Source: Cannabis sativa
Taxonomy: Eukaryota > Streptophyta > Magnoliopsida > Rosales > Cannabaceae
Reading direction: 5' to 3'
Length of the DNA: 64,000 nucleotides
NCBI RefSeq assembly: GCF_029168945.1
Contig: NC_083602.1
Location: 90,530,027-90,594,026 of the forward strand
Both the position numbers and the translations under genes were made by a program. This document shows positions 45,482 to 56,535 of the stretch, in pieces (position 1 is the first letter of the stretch; every line of letters starts with the position of its first letter). The notes below the pieces were generated by a model. It did no database searches, had not been told where the DNA came from, and was given only the letters and a program-made list of their open reading frames with translations.

Positions 45482-46951
45482 ATGGCGGAAACCAAAGAAA
45501 AAGTAATCATATTCCCATTCATGGCTCAAGGCCATATAATCCCCTTCTTAGCCTTAGCTCTCCACATCGAACGCCAAAAAGGGTTCAACGTAATTTTCCT
45601 AAACACTCCATTAAACATCAAAAAGCTCCGATCTTCACTCCCACCTGATTCCACCATTCGCCTCCTCGAAATCCCTTTCACTAGTTCCGATCACGGCCTC
45701 CCTCCCAACACCGAAAACACCGATGTTCTCTCTTACACCAATGTCTTCCGTCTTCTTCAGTCCTCAATTTCACTCAGACCTCCTGTTGAGAAAATCCTAA
45801 AAGATCTCATCAGAGAAAACCCTAGCCGAAAACCCCTTTGTTTCATCGCCGATATCTTTTTCGGGTGGACGGCCGCCGTAGCTAAGGAAATGGGTATTTT
45901 CCACGCTTTCTTTAGCGGCTGTAGTGGGTTTGGTTTGGCTTGTTATTACTCCCTTTGGTTGAATCTTCCTCACCGGAAAGTTGATTCCGATGAGTTTTTG
46001 TTGCCGGATTTTGAGGAAGCTTCGATCTTTCATGTTTCCCAATTGCCTTTGAATATTTTTGAAGCTGATGGGAATGATCCTTGGTCGAAATTCCAATTGG
46101 GAAATCTCTTATCTTGGGTTGATTCAAATGGGGTTTTGTTTAACACCATTGGAGAGTTTGATCAATTGGGATTACTTTATTTTAAGAGAAAACTCAGTAA
46201 ACCGGTTTGGCCAATCGGACCGGTTCTTTTGCCATCGGAAAGTAGAGCAAAACAGAATGAGTTTACATCAAAGCTTTGTAGAGATTGGCTCAATTCAAAG
46301 GCTTTAAATTCAGTTCTATTTGTGTCATTTGGATCTATGAACACAATCTCAGCTTCACAGATGATGCAATTAGCTATGGCTTTAGAGAAAAGTGGTAAAG
46401 ATTTCATTTGGGTAGTTAGACCTCCTATTGGTTTTGACATAAACTCGGAATTCAGAGCTCAAGAATGGTTGCCTAAAGGGTTTGAAGAAAGGGTTTCGAG
46501 TAGAGGATTGTTGGTACAAACATGGGCACCACAAGTGGAGATTCTTTCACACAAAGCGGTTTCGGTGTTTTTGACTCATTGTGGTTGGAACTCGGTGTTG
46601 GAGGCTCTTAGCAATGGCGTGCCAATGCTCGGTTGGCCTATGGCGGCTGAGCAATTTTTCAATGCTGTGTTGCTTGAGAAGGAGATTGGGGTTTGTGTTG
46701 AAGTGGCTAGAGGGAAGAAGTGTGAGGTTAGGTGTGAAGATTTAGCAGAGAAGATTGAGTTGGTGATGAATTTCGATTCGGAGAAAGGGAATGAAATGAG
46801 AAGGAAAAGTTTTGAGGTTAAAGAGATGATTGAGAATGCTATGCGAAATGAGATTAATGGTCTTAAAGGGTCTTCTTCTCAAGCATTGGATGAGTTTTTT
46901 AGTGCTGCAATGGCTGCTAAGAATGGTGAAAAGGTTCCAATAATATCATGA
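45482..46951 (+). CDS. UGT92-like UDP-glycosyltransferase, plus strand
   Basis: An intronless frame of 489 residues starting MAETKEKVIIFPFMAQGH. The catalytic His is H18, a likely partner Asp is D124 in FIADIFFGWT, and the PSPG box is W348-Q391 (WAPQVEIL ... HCGWNS ... AAEQ), 44 residues. It is clearly homologous to the two minus-strand genes but more distant: it lacks the ~17 extra residues around the N-terminus and linker, and has IPFLALALHIERQK instead of NPFLALAHKLSQ. The overall match is to UGT92A1-type enzymes. The cytosolic enzyme would use a UDP-sugar, probably UDP-glucose, with an unknown acceptor. It lies 2.5 kb from paralog 2 in head-to-head orientation, so it was probably an older inverted duplicate. 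Confidence 0.93.
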   Translation: MAETKEKVIIFPFMAQGHIIPFLALALHIERQKGFNVIFLNTPLNIKKLRSSLPPDSTIRLLEIPFTSSDHGLPPNTENTDVLSYTNVFRLLQSSISLRPPVEKILKDLIRENPSRKPLCFIADIFFGWTAAVAKEMGIFHAFFSGCSGFGLACYYSLWLNLPHRKVDSDEFLLPDFEEASIFHVSQLPLNIFEADGNDPWSKFQLGNLLSWVDSNGVLFNTIGEFDQLGLLYFKRKLSKPVWPIGPVLLPSESRAKQNEFTSKLCRDWLNSKALNSVLFVSFGSMNTISASQMMQLAMALEKSGKDFIWVVRPPIGFDINSEFRAQEWLPKGFEERVSSRGLLVQTWAPQVEILSHKAVSVFLTHCGWNSVLEALSNGVPMLGWPMAAEQFFNAVLLEKEIGVCVEVARGKKCEVRCEDLAEKIELVMNFDSEKGNEMRRKSFEVKEMIENAMRNEINGLKGSSSQALDEFFSAAMAAKNGEKVPIIS

Positions 46952-47804
46952 TAGACCTTTGTTAATAATATCAAAATCTTGTTTAAGATAAAAATCAAAA
47001 CAACTTGGGATAGTGCTTAAATTGTTTTATGTTCTAAATCCCAATGTTGTACTTGTATTATTATTATTATTATTAGGGTGTGTATTTATTTGGTATTCTA
47101 TGTTTTATATAAACACAAATTTAGTAATGTGTTATTTTAATAAGAGTAATAGCGACATAAGTACTTAAAGTTTTAAGTTTGTAAGCGTCATAAACCCAAT
47201 GGTTTTTTTTAGTGGCATAAGTACCCAATATTTGTAAAACTGTAATTTTTCTCTATTTTCGTCAGTACAAACTCCGTTTTATATTTATTTAAAAAGGATA
47301 ACAGAGTCTGTACTGATAAAACTGAAACAAAATTACAGTTTTATAAACACTGGGTACTTATGCCACTAAAAAAAATCATTGAATTTATGCCGCTTACAAA
47401 CCTAAAACTTTGAGTACTTATTCCACTATTTAACCTTTTAATAATAGAAGGTCTAATCATTTTAACGTTTTCATTCAATATAATAATGAACATATTAAAT
47501 ATGTTTTACCAAATGCAAATTGAGCAAGCTAAAAAAAGATAATACAAATCACTGAAATTTGATATTATTAAAGCAAAGACATACTTCTTTAAGAAGTTCA
47601 CACATTTCCATTTTTAATTAATAAAAATATGTAAAAGTCTAGCAGCCTGAGCGTTGAAAAATGCTATATACACAAGAATAAACCTATTTGAGATCCAAGA
47701 TAGCAAAACGCTCTGGTTTCTACACTCACCATAACCACCTAAACTTCTAATTAACCACAACGAAAAAGAAAGGGAACAAAACCCGCCATGGAAGCAATGA
47801 AAAC
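46952..47804. other. Spacer between converging UGT and JmjC genes
   Basis: It holds the 3' flanks of two convergent genes and the foldback element at 47144-47435. A (ATT)n run lies at about 47057-47075. Nothing else is recognised. Confidence 0.5.
47144..47435. mobile_element. Foldback MITE with GAGTAATAGCGAC end, Mutator-like
   Basis: A 292-bp near-perfect palindrome flanked by a perfect 9-bp duplication, ttttaataa, at 47135-47143 and 47436-47444. The left terminus GAGTAATAGCGACATAAGTA and the inverted right terminus GGTTAAATAGTGGAATAAGT share the ATAAGTACT block. Inner arms carry aaagttttaagtttgtaagc and, inverted, its match with one change. The terminus closely resembles 20442-20810. Confidence 0.85.
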
Positions 47805-50314
47805 TCAAGAATCTGTTGAATTTTCAGTGTCATTCCACCAAAAGCTAACCGAAAAACTTGTTGTTAGAGATCGCACATAGTGCCACCATTTCGGTGGGAT
47901 GTAAAGCATTTCGCCTTCCTCTAAAATGCAGTCTACGAATTCTAAATCGCGCACCTTTGGAAATACTTTCTCGTCTATGTTGTCTAGATCAACCTACCAA
48001 GACCAACCAAAATAAATTACATCAATATGAAATGTTCAGAGCTTTGAACAGAGCAAAAAACTCATGGGAATTCATGCCAATAATGCAAGTTTGAATGTAG
48101 TTAGTTACCTTGCTCGAATTGAAAAGCATAGTTTCGGTGTATGGATGAAGCTCATCCGAAATGGAAGAATGGTACAATCTCACATACTTTTTTCCAACCA
48201 CCTGAAAACAACCGAAAAAAATTACACAACAACCATGTATTTGAATTGCTCACGAATCGAATCCTATAAACACAAAGCTATTAAAAAACTCTATGAGATA
48301 ACAAATTAACTATGATGCACAACACATTGCATATGGTTAAAGAGTTTCAAATACATAACATCTTATTATTATTATTATTAACTCACTATGGTTTCAGCAA
48401 ATGTGCAAAACAAAGTATGCCAAAGGGGAGACCTGAGCAAGTAAATTATGGTGTGGATCATGGTGTAATGGTGTCACTGTACCAGCCGGACCGAACCAAG
48501 CATTTAGAGATCTTATCTCGCCCCCACCAGCAAAACAGTAGTCTGGAACACATATGTCATTTCGTAGCTCGTTTATCTGTTCTTTAAAGTAAAATTAATT
48601 ACTACTTGTTCATTACATAAACAACAGTATGAGTTCACATCAGTTCATTACAATTTATTTACCTGATCGAATAATGGATGCTGAGCAAGATATGTCGGGG
48701 CAGCAGAAGACGAGGAAGAAGAAGAGCTAATAGCTCGAATCCTCTCAAGAAACTGCGAAAACGTTATGAGCTCTTGCTTCCATTCAGAGCATAGATAATT
48801 CTTCCCAACCTGCAAATCACATAAAAACAAAATCAATCAAACATTCAATACTGAATTGCATGAATAATCAAAATTCATCAAAGTTATGAAAAAACTGAGG
48901 AAAGATTAATCACCTCAACAGGTACAGTTCGATCCCCAGCAATAGTCTTTAAGTAATCCAAGTCTTTCCACTTTGTCATTGCTGGCCAATGAGTCATGGC
49001 ATCGTTTATAACCACTGGTAATCCATTCAACAGATATTCACGAAGAAATCCCTCCATAGAAAGACCAGACCTTTTCACCACTGTCTTACCAGACAATGAT
49101 TTCTCAGGCAACATTTGAAGAATCTACAATAATATGATAATATAACCAAACCAATTATTACATATCTCTCTATCAATAAAAATGCAAGAATAAATAAGAT
49201 TTCTTTCATCCTAAATTATGATCCTCATAGGATTTTGCCTCTTTTAACTTTATTTTTTGCTACAAAAATTCTTCCCGAACTATCAAATTGTTACAAATAT
49301 GCTCCTTTACGTTCGAAGAGAGTCTATTTAACAACTTTAGCCTACCGAAAATCTAATTTATTGATATTAAACATACAAACATCAGTTACGTTGTAAGATA
49401 TATTTAACAACTATGAACTATCCAAAATCCAATTTATAACCACTTGAGGCTAGCTCAAGTGGCCGTGGCCATAGGAGAGTGCGTGTGTGCGTTGGAGGTC
49501 CTGGGTTCGAGTCCCAAATTATGTATGATAGATTATGTATGATTGTAATATATAATCGCTTAAATCAAAAATTCAAAATCCAATTTATTAGCATTAAAAG
49601 TATAAACATTAACTCGAAGAATGTAAACACAAAAATTCTTTCCGAATAATCATTTTCTATATAACAACATTAATTTACTCGAAATCTAAGAAAGTCATTG
49701 TATATTCTCATAATTCATCGTTAGACTGTAATGTAACTAAAGTAATGATTTTTGTAATTGGAGAGGACAATTAGTATTTATTCAAAATGCAATCTTTGAA
49801 AACCTAATAAACAAAAATTAGGGAAGACGAACCTCACCTCCGCCTTGTTGAGGCCGTCGTGAACCAATTCACACTCCGATTTCGAAGAAGAAGAGCCATT
49901 ACTGACACCTTGAGCTTCAGAAACCCTAGCTTTGGAGGAAACTTTATGAACAGCAGAATCCAAATCTTTCCTCAAAAGAGTTCCACCCATAATTAGACCC
50001 ATATCCAAAACCCTAAGGGCTTCCTTAAATTCGCCGCTAGCGAAATGAAGCTTGGCGACTCGGAGGCAAGCCATGGAGTAAGCGTCGCGCCAAGCCGGCT
50101 GAACAGAGTGCCATGGACCCGAGTGAAGCTGCTCCCAAGCCATCTCGCGAGCCGCCTCGGCGGCCCGAAAGTCGCCGGCTTCGGCTTGAGAAGCCATGCG
50201 GACGAAAGCATAGCCGCCGTGCTCGGAAATTGTGTGGAGAAGGACTGAAGATTCTGCGTCGAGAATTGGGGTTTCGAATTGATCGGAAATTTCAGTGGCG
50301 GCGGCGGACGACAT
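47805..50314 (-). CDS. JMJ30: JmjC-domain protein, JMJ30/JMJD5-like
   Basis: Six coding exons (50314-49838, 49123-48914, 48809-48663, 48576-48433, 48201-48109, 47993-47805) join in frame to 419 residues, close to Arabidopsis JMJ30 as recalled (about 430). The N-terminal ~155 residues are helical and JMJD5-like. The JmjC fold follows, with the iron ligands H316 and D318 (TPLHHDPHHNLL) and H395 (PPKWWHYVRSL). K330/K331 in VVGKKYVRLY is placed to bind 2-oxoglutarate. All three metal ligands are present, so it is likely an active Fe(II)/2-oxoglutarate oxygenase in the nucleus. Arabidopsis JMJ30 is linked to the circadian clock, heat response and H3K27/H3K36 demethylation. An eight-Ser run (ISSSSSSSSAAP) interrupts exon 3. 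Intron 1 carries a SINE at 49438-49573. The start is the first in-frame ATG. Confidence 0.92.
49438..49573 (+). mobile_element. tRNA-derived SINE in intron 1 of the JmjC gene
   Basis: A 136-bp element flanked by a perfect 15-bp duplication, caaaatccaatttat, at 49423-49437 and 49574-49588. It has RNA polymerase III box A-like tagctcaagtgg and box B ggttcgagtccc spaced as in tRNA genes. A second copy is at 54698-54812. It lies antisense to the host gene. Confidence 0.88.
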
Positions 50315-51327
50315 TGTCGACTCCGGTGATGATAGTGACGAAAAAGATCATTCTTTTGACATTAAAAAGAAAGAAAAAGAAAATAAAAATTTAATCTTTA
50401 TTTTTTAGGGTTATTAAAGATTGGATTTTTATTTGGCTAATTTAATTTTTTCTTAATATATATGAATTTAAAACAAAAATTAATTGATGGTTATGTTATG
50501 AAATGTAATGTAGTTATATATAGGCATATTTAGGTTTAAATTACCTTAAAATGAAACAATGATCATTGTAGTAAGATTTATAAGATAAAATTGGCTTATC
50601 TTTAGTTATTATTTACAAAAAGATTATGAAAAAGAAAATGCATGAGTATATAAAAGATAATAAACTTAAAAAAAAAATTGATAGCTTACCAAGAATGGAC
50701 TATGAGAAACAAAGAATGAACAAAAAGACTTTTTTTTCCTTTCTTTCTTGTAGTTTGAAGGTTATAGACAAGTGTTCTTTTTAGTTTGGACAAAATAAAT
50801 TGAGAGGAAAATATATATAGTAAGGCAACACACAATAATTGATTTTGGAATGAGAAGAGTTTTGATTGAATGAATAAAATGATTGGAGGATTGGTCTTTT
50901 TATTTAGTTGCAATTTAAAAATGGGACCACCAAAGAGGGGGGAAGTGTCTCTCTATGTCTTAAAAATAAGTCTCATTTTAAACTAATAAATTACTCAACC
51001 AAAAATGGTAATAAAAGTTGAATCACAATTAACTAATTTAAGAGTATTGTTATTGGGCATCAATGAGTGCCATTTACTTTTTATAAACCTCACATTGATT
51101 AGTGATATTTTTTAAAAATTTATTTTCTGATAAAAATATTATTATTGGGTACCAGTGACACTGTACAATTAATAATATTTTCTAAAAATTATTTTTTAAA
51201 TTATATGAAACCTGATACTTAATTAGATTGTATGATTGTGAGAAGAGAATGTTAACACTAATAATGTTAATTCTCTTTCTTAAATTATATGCAATTTATG
51301 ATTACTTAAATACACTAATAACATTAA
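50315..51327. other. Upstream region of the JmjC gene
   Basis: The JmjC gene is transcribed leftwards from about 50340. No clear core-promoter element was picked out. About 51040-51300 contains diverged GAGCATTG-family repeat sequence (gagtattgttattgggcatc). No gene is supported. Confidence 0.45.
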
Positions 51328-51557
51328 AGGGATATGATTTTGTCCCGTGATGTACTTTCACGGAATGTATTCCGTATTATATTAGATAGGTCTCAGGGTA
51401 TATTAAATGAGTGTTAGGGTACGTTTCTATTTTTTAACCCTAACTATCCTTAGATCAATCTCAACCGTCAGATTAAATAATTCTCTCATCTGACAGCTGC
51501 CGTACATCACGGATTACAATCCGTAAAAGTACAATAACGGAACAAAATCATATCCCT
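51328..51557. mobile_element. MITE with AGGGATATGATTTTGT ends (8-9 bp duplication)
   Basis: A 230-bp element. The left end agggatatgattttgtcccg and inverted right end agggatatgattttgttccg are nearly identical. It is flanked by aacattaa (51320-51327, 51558-51565). With a 9-bp reading (taacattaa) the ends shift by one base. It could therefore be hAT-like (8 bp) or Mutator-like (9 bp). Confidence 0.75.
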
Positions 51558-51565
51558 AACATTAA

Positions 51566-52133
51566 ATACCAATACTATATTTTAACAATTCTCTTTATTT
51601 AAAGTCTCCAAAGCAACGAGGAAGATATTTGTTAAAAATCTAGGACCACTAAACTCAACAAAAATATCTCACCGATATTTTGTAGTGACAAATCCAAAAC
51701 TAATAATTAATAATAATAATAATAATAGTTATTAGACATGACTCATGATAAAAAAAGCAGTGTCTTATATCTCAATGTTGGCCAATTGGGTTTGTACATT
51801 TGTACAAGACAACATCATAAGATGTCACTTTCGAACCCCTCAACTGAAAAACAGACAAGAAATATCGTTTGGTACATGAAAATTGCTCAACTGTTTTAGC
51901 TTATTATTGAGGATACACGTGGACACCAAATATGTGGCCACGTATCATGTATGAAAATTAGTAGTTGGTTTTTCAAGTTACAAACAAACAAGATTATCTA
52001 GAACATTCAAGAATCATGTATATGATAAGTGTGAGCCATGTTTCGATAAGCCTTTATTTGTTTTGGGATCTCAATGAATTTTTTTATTTATTTTTTCAGT
52101 TTATTTTTTTTTAATAGTATATATAGTTATGCT
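51566..52133. other. AT-rich spacer
   Basis: No gene or repeat is recognised. An AAAATATCT nonamer near 51661 resembles an evening element but is expected by chance in such sequence. Confidence 0.4.
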
Positions 52134-52146
52134 AAAAAAAAATAGT

Positions 52147-52416
52147 ATCGAAGCGCTGAAAGGATCTTACTATTTTTTAAATATTGATAATTATGTCTCT
52201 GTCTGTAATCAACTCTCTAAGTGTTTTTTATCTTGTAATTTTTCTTTTATTCCTAGAGGTTGTAACTTCGCTGCCCATAATGTGGCTAAATGAGCCTTGT
52301 CCTAAAACTTTTCAAGTTTCGTGGAGATATCCTTGATACCAAAAACTATTATTTGTAATGACCGTAAAATCTAATTTTTCGATCTATCTAACGCTTTATT
52401 TAAAAAAAAAAAAAAA
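52147..52416 (+). mobile_element. 5'-truncated LINE remnant with poly(A) tail
   Basis: About 270 bp bounded by a perfect 13-bp duplication, aaaaaaaaatagt (52134-52146, 52417-52429), ending in a poly(A) run. One frame reads FSFIPRGCNFAAHNVAK, a stop, then ALS, the end of a LINE RNase H domain. The stop replaces the Trp usually found there. It is related to the remnant at 39120-39297. Confidence 0.78.
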
Positions 52417-52429
52417 CAAAAAAAAATAG

Positions 52430-53835
52430 TGCTAGCTAGCTTTTGAGAATTGCCATCAAAACACACACTAATAGATATTTCTAGATAGAAGTTTTCATTA
52501 ATTGTTGGGTTGATGGAAATTAATGGTCAAAAAGTAACCCTAGAGAAAAAAAAAAGTAATAAATAAGATCCATTGAATAAGGTTACAAAAAAAAAAAAAA
52601 AGATAAGAAAGGTAAAAAGTCTCCTCAAAAGATTAAATATTCATTGGTATTACTCTTTTTATTACTATTTTTTGATGGAAAAAAAAAAGTATGATAACGT
52701 GTTTATGATTGAGTGATTTGAAACATGCATGTGATGTGAGCTCATCAACATAATTTACCAATAATGTACTAAAAATATCTTTTTTTAAGTATTATCTTAG
52801 TTTTGAGATTGGATGAATCTTGAATAAAAAAATTATTATTGGGTCATTTATTAAAGAAAAATACGTGGTATTTTTTAAATTATTGAGCCTTTAAACTTGG
52901 TAGGTCTTAGGCATAAATTTAGCCCGCCTTAACTCAAAGCCAATTCATGCATAAAAAATATCTCAAGCTATAGTATAAGTTTTTTTTTTCTCATATTTTT
53001 TCTTGATAAATTAATCCAAAGTCCAAACAAGCCTAAAATCCTTTCAAATAATTATAAAGAAAAGGTCAAAAGAGGAGGAAAAAAGTATACCTACATATAG
53101 GCTATAGTTTAACACATGTAACTAAATAGAAAATTTTAGAGACTAAGATACAAGAAAACTAAACAAAATACATCTTTTTTTCTAAACACAATATCAACTT
53201 TGTTAGTTTCTTTTTCAGACATATTATGCTAAATTATAAAATAATAAATAAGATTTTTTTTCTTCTGAACTATGGTATTTTTAGAGTTTTATCCCTTTTA
53301 TTGTAAAAATTCTCCTTAAACTATACAAATCATTGTGAAAACTCTCGTTGTAAATATCCTCATAATTCATTGTTAGATTGTTATTTATGCATTTATTAAA
53401 TTAGATTAGATTAATGTTATGTACTAATGCTATATCAGCAAATTATTATAGGAAATATGCAGCAAATTGTTTAAGGAAATACGCAAAATGCATTTGCAGT
53501 TACAAGAGATATTTGTATCGATTTTTATAGTTTAGAGAAAATTTTTACAACAGAAAAAAATTAAAGAAATTACACTCTATAGCCATTTTTTATTTATTTT
53601 TTTAATATTTACCTTCATTTTATTATTCTTTAATTTATACCCAGTTTTGTAAATCATATTCTAATTATGTGTATTAGAAACTTTAATTTTAATAAGTTAT
53701 GTGAGGTTATATTTGGTATTTTGATTATAAAAAAAAGCATTTATCAATTAAAATTATTTTAGAGTTATATTTGGTTAATGTGTAATAAAAAGGGTAGTTT
53801 TTAACTTCTACCAAAAAAAATTAGGAGACAAAACT
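52430..53835. other. AT-rich spacer
   Basis: No gene is supported. About 53250-53590 contains degenerate repeat phrases (ctgaactatggtatt, gtaaaaattctcc) similar to those flanking the SINE in the JmjC intron at 49250-49650, which suggests an old shared repeat. Confidence 0.45.
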
Positions 53836-54143
53836 TAAGGGTGAAAATCGGTCGGTTATGGTCGGTTTTTACAATTTTATAACTAACCGGTCAGTTACAG
53901 TTTTTATTTTACGAAAATCGTAACCGACCGTTTAGAAATTATAACCGTATAAAACCGACCGTACGGTTTTTGGCAGTTTTGGGCAGTTTTTATTAGTTTA
54001 ACTATTTTTTTTATTTTAAAAACCGAAATCGACCGCCATGTAAAAAAAAAAAAACCGAAACCGAAACCGACTGCCAAATTCGGTGATGACGTGGAATTCG
54101 GTTACAGTTTGGTTGGTTTGATGGTCGGTTATGAACACCCCTA
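53836..54143. mobile_element. hAT-type MITE
   Basis: A 308-bp element flanked by a perfect 8-bp duplication, acaaaact, at 53828-53835 and 54144-54151. The left end TAAGGGTGAAAATCGGTCGG and inverted right end TAGGGGTGTTCATAACCGAC are typical of plant hAT MITEs. The interior is built of many ccgaccg, ggtcggtt and aaccgaaa motifs in both orientations. Confidence 0.85.
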
Positions 54144-54697
54144 ACAAAACTCTAGATGAATTATAGTGTCGAACTTAGATACTTTGACCCACTTATCTTT
54201 ACTAAATAAGGAAGGATACTTTGAACCTTGCCTTAAAAGTGGCGCTCCTTTAAAGTACAGATAGCGACAGAGCCACATATCAATATAGGAGATTGTAACC
54301 CTTTATCTTTTTTCATCTCCCATTATTTTTTAATGTAAAATATTTTAAAAATATCTACATTTAAAATAATATTTTTGAAACACTAATTCTCATAAATATC
54401 ATAATCAAATCAAGGTAATTAAACACAACAATAATAAGGAGATATTATTGTATGATGTTAAATGTCTCTTACATAATTTTGAAAAGAAAACAAAAGGTTG
54501 TCCTTTATTGTACGGATACATATATATTATATTTACAACAGCCGACAGTACCAACCCAACCCCTTAAACTCATTTAACTTAAACCACCAATCAACTAAAA
54601 AAACCACCAATCATTCTTCTCTCTCTATCCAATTTACTATCATACCCTCACACTTGCTAATTAGGCTTACATTATACATATTAACCAACTATATTAT

Positions 54698-54812
54698 TCA
54701 CTTGAGGTTAGCTGAAGTGACCATAGGAGGGTGCGTGTGTGTTGGAAGTCCTGGTTCGAGTCTCAAATTATGCATTGTGTAATATATAAACGCTTAAATC
54801 GAAAAAAAAAAA
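54698..54812 (+). mobile_element. tRNA-derived SINE, second copy
   Basis: A 115-bp element with box A-like ttagctgaagtg, box B-like ggttcgagtctc and an A-rich tail. It is flanked by a 15-bp duplication, aaccaactatattat (54683-54697), matched at 54813-54827 with one change. It is slightly shorter than the copy at 49438-49573. Confidence 0.85.
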
Positions 54813-54827
54813 AACCAACTATGTTAT

Positions 54828-56535
54828 CCATTTGTGTTACATTAACCAAATTTGTTAAGATAACCACCCATGAAAACTCATTGATTTGAATTTTTTTACT
54901 CTAAACTTTTTTTTTAAGTAATTTTCAGTTAAATTATTTTAATTTTAAGATTTTATACAATTAAATTGACTGAAATTTTAGAGGTAAAATCCTCTAAATC
55001 TTAATTTTATTTTTAGTCTTCTCATTTATTTTAGTTTGTTAAGTATCGAGATAAGATTGTCACTGTGTAACAAGTGTACACACGGCAAGTTTTTACTGTA
55101 TAATCATTGTTGATAGTTTGATCTATGAGCAGTGACAGACCCACTCATATATATGTGGGGCTATAGTCTCCACTAACAAAAATATTATCTTCTTAAAAAA
55201 TTAAATGTAATTTTTTTAATTTGATAATTATAGGCTAAAATAGAAGAAAAGCCCCCACAAAATTAAATAAATCTAATAAGAGTGACTATAATATAAGTAT
55301 AAATATTTTTTAATGATAAATAAGTCCCTACAAAGTAAAATTTTTGGATCCGTCTATGAGTTTTCATTTATTTTGTTAGATTTGTTTTGTATTATTTTTT
55401 GGATTTCTTTATTTTTGGATTTCTTTAATTTTGGTTTTTAGGTGTTGACTTTTAGATTTTAGAAATACAATGGTTCTGGTGGCAATGTTATGGTTGCGGT
55501 GGTGGTGGTGGCGGCGGCATCAGCGTGGCTGCGGTAGTGATTTTGGTTCATGTGGTATTGGTTAAGAAAAATAAGAAAAAGAATAGTTTTTATTTTATTT
55601 TGAAGTTATTTTATCATTTATTTTTCTAATTTTAATTTATTTTTTTGTAATATTTAAATCATTAATATTAAGTAAATTAATAAAAATTTGCTATGCGTAT
55701 ATTTATGTATACTTTGAAAGTTCAAAATAGATGAAAAAGTGAAGACAAAAACAGATCTGAAATTAAGAGAGATTCACCCTCAAAATTAAACTAAAATTTA
55801 ATCAACAAAATTTTAACAACTACTCTCAATATTATGTAATTTCAAACATAATCTTAATACCTTATGTTTACAATAATAGTACTTATATTTTTATAAAAAT
55901 AAAGACTTAGTATTCTAAACTCAAATTTAATTAATAATTTTTTTTTTTTTAAATGTGACAGAACTGCTTAAATTTCAAATTTAAGCACTTAATCAAGTAT
56001 AAGTAAAAACAGATTTAACATATTGTTAAAATTTGCTTACTAAATTTAGAATATTTATAGAATATAGTTGGGTTTGGAGATTAGAAGAGAAGAACTGCAA
56101 TGAAAATTTTTATTAAAGAAAAATAATACCACCCTGTCCAATTATCAAGACTTTTTCCCATTAACCCAATTTAAGAATTTGACTTATTTACATGAACCCA
56201 TAATTGCATTGGGACAAAACTACTTAAACCCAAAAACTATATATGACTTTGCTCAATTGTTTGTTGCAAAATCATGAATTTTGAGAAATCAAGTTTGTGC
56301 CTTTGCAGACCTTTATCTGATGATGATATGATATGATATGCCCATAATCACACATACTTAGTCTGCTAATTACCTCAAGATTACTGCCCCAGTCAACAAC
56401 TAATCTGTATTTAACAATCCTGCATAAACATATCATTATAAAATCATCAACTGTTAACAACAGACAATTACACATAATAAAGCAATGGAAGTAAGAAAGA
56501 TGGCTACTTACAATTTTAAGCAATATTCGAACATG
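54828..56535. other. Spacer and 3' flank of the EIL3-like gene
   Basis: It contains the hAT-like element at 55130-55352 and a short ggtggtggtggcggcgg tract near 55500. The last few hundred bases before 56535 probably contain the 3' untranslated region of the minus-strand EIL3-like gene. No gene is supported. Confidence 0.45.
55130..55352. mobile_element. hAT-like MITE
   Basis: A 223-bp element flanked by tctatgag (8 bp, 55122-55129 and 55353-55360). The left end is cagtgacagaccca and the inverted right end starts cggatcca. The right terminus looks a few bases shorter than the left, so the duplication may partly overlap a decayed terminus. Confidence 0.55.

Noticed and set aside
48064..48587. 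Separate small plus-strand genes
   Set aside because: These frames run antisense across exons 4 and 5 of the JmjC gene and have no independent support.
49438..49573. A functional tRNA gene
   Set aside because: Box A- and B-like sequences are present, but no cloverleaf with paired acceptor stem is apparent, and the 15-bp target duplication shows a SINE.
51661..51669. Circadian evening element (AAAATATCT) for the JmjC gene
   Set aside because: It is about 1.3 kb upstream, and such AT-rich nonamers are expected several times in 64 kb of this composition. A similar one occurs near 52.77 kb.
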